DNA of 64,000 bases from Mesorhizobium sp. PAMC28654 (lineage in GTDB: Bacteria > Pseudomonadota > Alphaproteobacteria > Rhizobiales > Rhizobiaceae). The notes below the pieces were generated by a model. That model was not told the origin of the DNA, searched no databases, and was given only the letters and a program-made list of their open reading frames with translations. The position numbers and the translations under genes are program-made. Below are positions 61,733-64,000 of the stretch, piece by piece. The stretch lies in assembly GCF_020616515.1 (NCBI RefSeq), contig NZ_CP085135.1, positions 2,480,001 to 2,544,000 on the forward strand, in the 5' to 3' direction. Numbering within the stretch: the stretch's first letter is position 1; every line of letters begins with the position of its first letter.

Positions 61733-63280
61733 ATGCATCCGCGTCTAGAATTGCGCAACATCTGCAAGCGCTATCCGGGCGTCGTCGCCAATGACGACGT
61801 TTCGCTGTCGATCCAACCCGGCGAGATCCACGCTGTGCTTGGCGAAAATGGCGCCGGCAAATCCACCCTGATGAAGATCATCTATGGCGCGGCGCAGGCC
61901 GATTCCGGGGAAATCCTTAGCGACGGCAATCCGATCGTCGCCCACAATCCGGCGGTATCGCGCGCACTCGGCATCGAGATGGTCTACCAGCATTTCGCGC
62001 TGTTTGAATCGGTGTCGGTGGTCGAGAACATTGCCCTGTCGACAAGCAGCGCCTTTCACCTTCCCACGCTCGCCGAAAAGATCCGCGACCTCTCCCTGCG
62101 TTACGGCACGCCCATCGATCCGCATCGCCAGGTGCACGATTTGTCGGTCGGCGAGCGCCAGCGCGTGGAAATCGTGCGTTGCTTGCTGCAGGCGCCAAAA
62201 CTACTGATCCTCGATGAACCGACTTCGGTGCTGACACCGCAGGCCGTGGTCAAGTTGTTCGAGACGCTCCGGCAACTGGCCGCCGAGGGCTGCAGCATCG
62301 TCTATATCAGCCACAAGCTCGACGAGGTGCAGGAGCTCTGCGACACCGCCACCGTGCTGCGCAACGGCAAGGTCACCGGCACCGCCCGCCCGAAGGAGAC
62401 GACATCGCTGGAGCTCGCCCGCATGATGGTCGGCTCCAAGCTGCCTGAAATACGCGTCAGCCCGCCGGTCCCGAGCGACAAGCCAGTGCTTGAGGTCAAA
62501 GGCCTATCGGTCAAGGCCCGGGACCATTTCGGCGTCGACCTCAAGGACGTTTCATTCAATGTGCATGGCGGGGAGATCGTCGGCCTTGCCGGTGTTTCCG
62601 GAAATGGTCAGGCCGAGCTAATCGCCTTGCTCAGCGGCGAACGCACCCATGAGCGCGCCGATGCGATCAGGATTTGCGGAACCGACGCCGCCCGCCTTCG
62701 CCCCCAGGAACGCCGCAAGCTCGGCGTCGCCTTCGTTCCCGAAGAACGGCTTGGGCGCGGTGCGGTGCCATCGCACACGCTGTGGGAGAATGCCGTATTG
62801 ACGGCGCACCGCTTCGGCACGGTGCGCAAGGGGCTGGTTGACCGCCGCAAGGCAAAGGCTTTCGCCACGGGCATTATCGACAGGTTCAAGGTCAAGGCCA
62901 ATGGAGCCCAATCGACCGCGCAAAGCCTGTCGGGCGGCAATCTGCAGAAATTCATCGTCGGGCGCGAGATCGCACTCACGCCAAAGCTCTTCCTGGTGTC
63001 GCAGCCGACCTGGGGTGTCGATGTCGGCGCGTCCGCCTTCATCCGCCAGACGATCATCGATCTCAGTCGCGCTGGTGCAGCCGTATTCGTCGTTTCCGAG
63101 GAACTCGACGAGTTGTTCGAGATCTGCGACCGGCTGCTGGTCATCTGCCAAGGAAAGGTGTCTCCGCCACTGATCCGCACGACCGCCGACCGCGAGGAGA
63201 TCGGGCTTTTGATGACCGGCCAAGGCATGGGCGAAGGCGTATCGGCGAACAGGGGTGGCAGCGTTGCATTTCAGGATTGA
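61733..63280 (+). CDS. BMP-type ABC transporter ATP-binding protein (two ABC domains)
   Basis: 515-aa tandem ATPase. The first domain has Walker [10 protein letters not shown], the Q-loop region YQHFALFESVSV, signature LSVGERQRVEIVRCL and LLILDEPTSVLTPQ. The second has degenerate Walker A GVSGNGQAE, signature LSGGNLQKFIVGREI and FLVSQPTWGVDVGA. YQHF and LSVGxRQRVEI are typical of nucleoside (NupA-like) importers rather than of ribose importers. The permease gene starts within its 3' end. Confidence 0.93.
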   Translation: MHPRLELRNICKRYPGVVANDDVSLSIQPGEIHAVLGENGAGKSTLMKIIYGAAQADSGEILSDGNPIVAHNPAVSRALGIEMVYQHFALFESVSVVENIALSTSSAFHLPTLAEKIRDLSLRYGTPIDPHRQVHDLSVGERQRVEIVRCLLQAPKLLILDEPTSVLTPQAVVKLFETLRQLAAEGCSIVYISHKLDEVQELCDTATVLRNGKVTGTARPKETTSLELARMMVGSKLPEIRVSPPVPSDKPVLEVKGLSVKARDHFGVDLKDVSFNVHGGEIVGLAGVSGNGQAELIALLSGERTHERADAIRICGTDAARLRPQERRKLGVAFVPEERLGRGAVPSHTLWENAVLTAHRFGTVRKGLVDRRKAKAFATGIIDRFKVKANGAQSTAQSLSGGNLQKFIVGREIALTPKLFLVSQPTWGVDVGASAFIRQTIIDLSRAGAAVFVVSEELDELFEICDRLLVICQGKVSPPLIRTTADREEIGLLMTGQGMGEGVSANRGGSVAFQD

Positions 63281-64000
63281 ACAAAGACCGGAGCCTTCCG
63301 CGCCGATGCGCGTTGCCGCGCCGATCCTGGCGACGGCGCTCACGGTCATCGTCGGCTCGATCTTCTTCGCCTCTCTCGGGCATGATCCGCTGGCCACGCT
63401 CTATGCGTTCTTTGTCGAGCCGCTCAGCTCGATGAACGGACTGTCGGAATGGCTGCTAAAGGCCTCGCCGTTGATCCTCATCGCTTGCGGGCTGGCGGTC
63501 GGTTTCCGCGCCAACGTCTGGAACATCGGCGCCGAGGGCCAGTTCACGATGGGTGCCATTGCCGCCAGCGGCGTCGGGCTGTTCTGGCCGAACCCGGAGA
63601 GCGTGCTGCTTTTGCCTCTGATGTTCCTGGCCGGCATGGGCGCCGGCATGGCATGGGCGGCAATCCCCGCATTCCTGCGCGCCCGCATGAACACCAACGA
63701 AATCCTCGTCACCTTGATGATGACCTATATCGCCACTCTGTTCCTGTCCTATCTCGTGCATGGACCGTGGCGCGATCCGGCTGGGTTCAACTATCCGCAG
63801 ACGGCCATGCTGCCCACCGCCGCGCTGCTGCAATCCTTTGATCCCGCCTACCGGCTCAATTCCTCGATCTTCATCACCGTGGTCGCCGTCATCGTGATGT
63901 GGCTGTTCACCGACCGCAGCTTCCTCGGCTACAAGATGTCGGTGAGCGGCGCGGCCCCTCTCGCCGCGCGTTATGCGGGGTTCCGCGAGTCGGCGGCGGT
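63255..64000 (+). CDS. BMP-type ABC transporter permease (3' end outside window)
   Basis: Partial membrane protein, at least 248 aa, with no stop inside the window. The N terminus MAALHFRIEQRPEPSAP from GTG 63255 precedes the first helix (ILATALTVIVGSIFFASLG). The family motif LACGLAVGFRANVWNIGAEGQ is seen as IACGLAVGFRANVWNIGAEGQ, and FLRARMNTNEILVTLMMTYIA is the conserved coupling region of NupP/YufP-type permeases. It overlaps the ATPase gene by 26 bp; ATG 63306 is an alternative start. A second permease is expected beyond the window. Confidence 0.9.
   Translation, partial: MAALHFRIEQRPEPSAPMRVAAPILATALTVIVGSIFFASLGHDPLATLYAFFVEPLSSMNGLSEWLLKASPLILIACGLAVGFRANVWNIGAEGQFTMGAIAASGVGLFWPNPESVLLLPLMFLAGMGAGMAWAAIPAFLRARMNTNEILVTLMMTYIATLFLSYLVHGPWRDPAGFNYPQTAMLPTAALLQSFDPAYRLNSSIFITVVAVIVMWLFTDRSFLGYKMSVSGAAPLAARYAGFRESAA

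Overview
The window is a 64-kb stretch of high-GC chromosomal or megaplasmid DNA. Its gene families (many ABC importers, SorC/IclR/LacI/GntR regulators, enolase-superfamily and polyol catabolism, an encapsulin with a DyP cargo) and codon use fit an alphaproteobacterium of the Hyphomicrobiales, most like Mesorhizobium or a relative. This is inferred from protein style only; there is no rRNA or other phylogenetic marker. It reads as a catabolic accessory region: at least six ABC importers, each beside a regulator and degradative enzymes. I saw no tRNA, rRNA, CRISPR array or prophage.

Layout. (1) 1-4.0 kb: a truncated succinate-semialdehyde-type dehydrogenase, a class III aminotransferase and an NmrA-like protein. 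(2) 4.1-9.2 kb: an FAD amine oxidase, a fused permease/ATPase and a family 3 binding protein, divergent from a LacI regulator across two palindromic operators. (3) 9.2-11.6 kb: a GH3 hydrolase and a lactonase-fold protein. (4) 11.7-19.3 kb: MaoC and CoA-transferase genes, a binding-protein-like gene without signal peptide, and a ribose-type ABC importer whose ATPase is split into two genes. (5) 19.3-28.5 kb: an IclR regulator and lactonase-like amidohydrolase facing a CUT1 importer, an acid-sugar dehydratase, a rhamnose-type mutarotase, a Gfo/Idh dehydrogenase and a second MaoC protein, which looks like a non-phosphorylative deoxysugar or sugar-acid pathway. (6) 28.6-40.2 kb: a ribose-type importer, SorC regulator, aldo/keto reductase, GlpD-like dehydrogenase, class I aldolase, FGGY kinase and GMC oxidoreductase, probably one 11-kb polyol or sugar operon. 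(7) 40.3-44.7 kb: an outer-membrane protein, a PhnF-like regulator, a PfkB kinase and a solitary phnM, with gene remnants between them. (8) 44.8-52.4 kb: a DyP peroxidase with a C-terminal targeting peptide followed by an encapsulin shell gene, then an SDR, an MFS exporter, a 2-hydroxyacid dehydrogenase and an FAD oxidoreductase next to a broken relative. (9) 52.7-64 kb: the most striking part.

In region 9, five minus-strand genes form one operon: two Rieske-oxygenase catalytic subunits that have both lost the Rieske cluster; a 587-aa reductase carrying an extra N-terminal Rieske domain; a glutathione-S-transferase-like protein; and glutathione-dependent formaldehyde dehydrogenase (frmA). This matches the parts list of the NdmC-NdmD-NdmE methylxanthine N7-demethylase of Pseudomonas putida CBB5, plus the enzyme that would remove the formaldehyde produced. 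A divergent GntR regulator and a BMP-type (nucleoside/purine-class) ABC importer complete the locus. frmA is interrupted after codon 9 by a complete IS3-family element with 26-bp inverted repeats and a 3-bp target duplication.

A recurring feature is that all five exported ABC binding-protein genes are followed by a strong stem-loop before the next transporter gene, as expected if the binding protein is made in excess of the membrane components.
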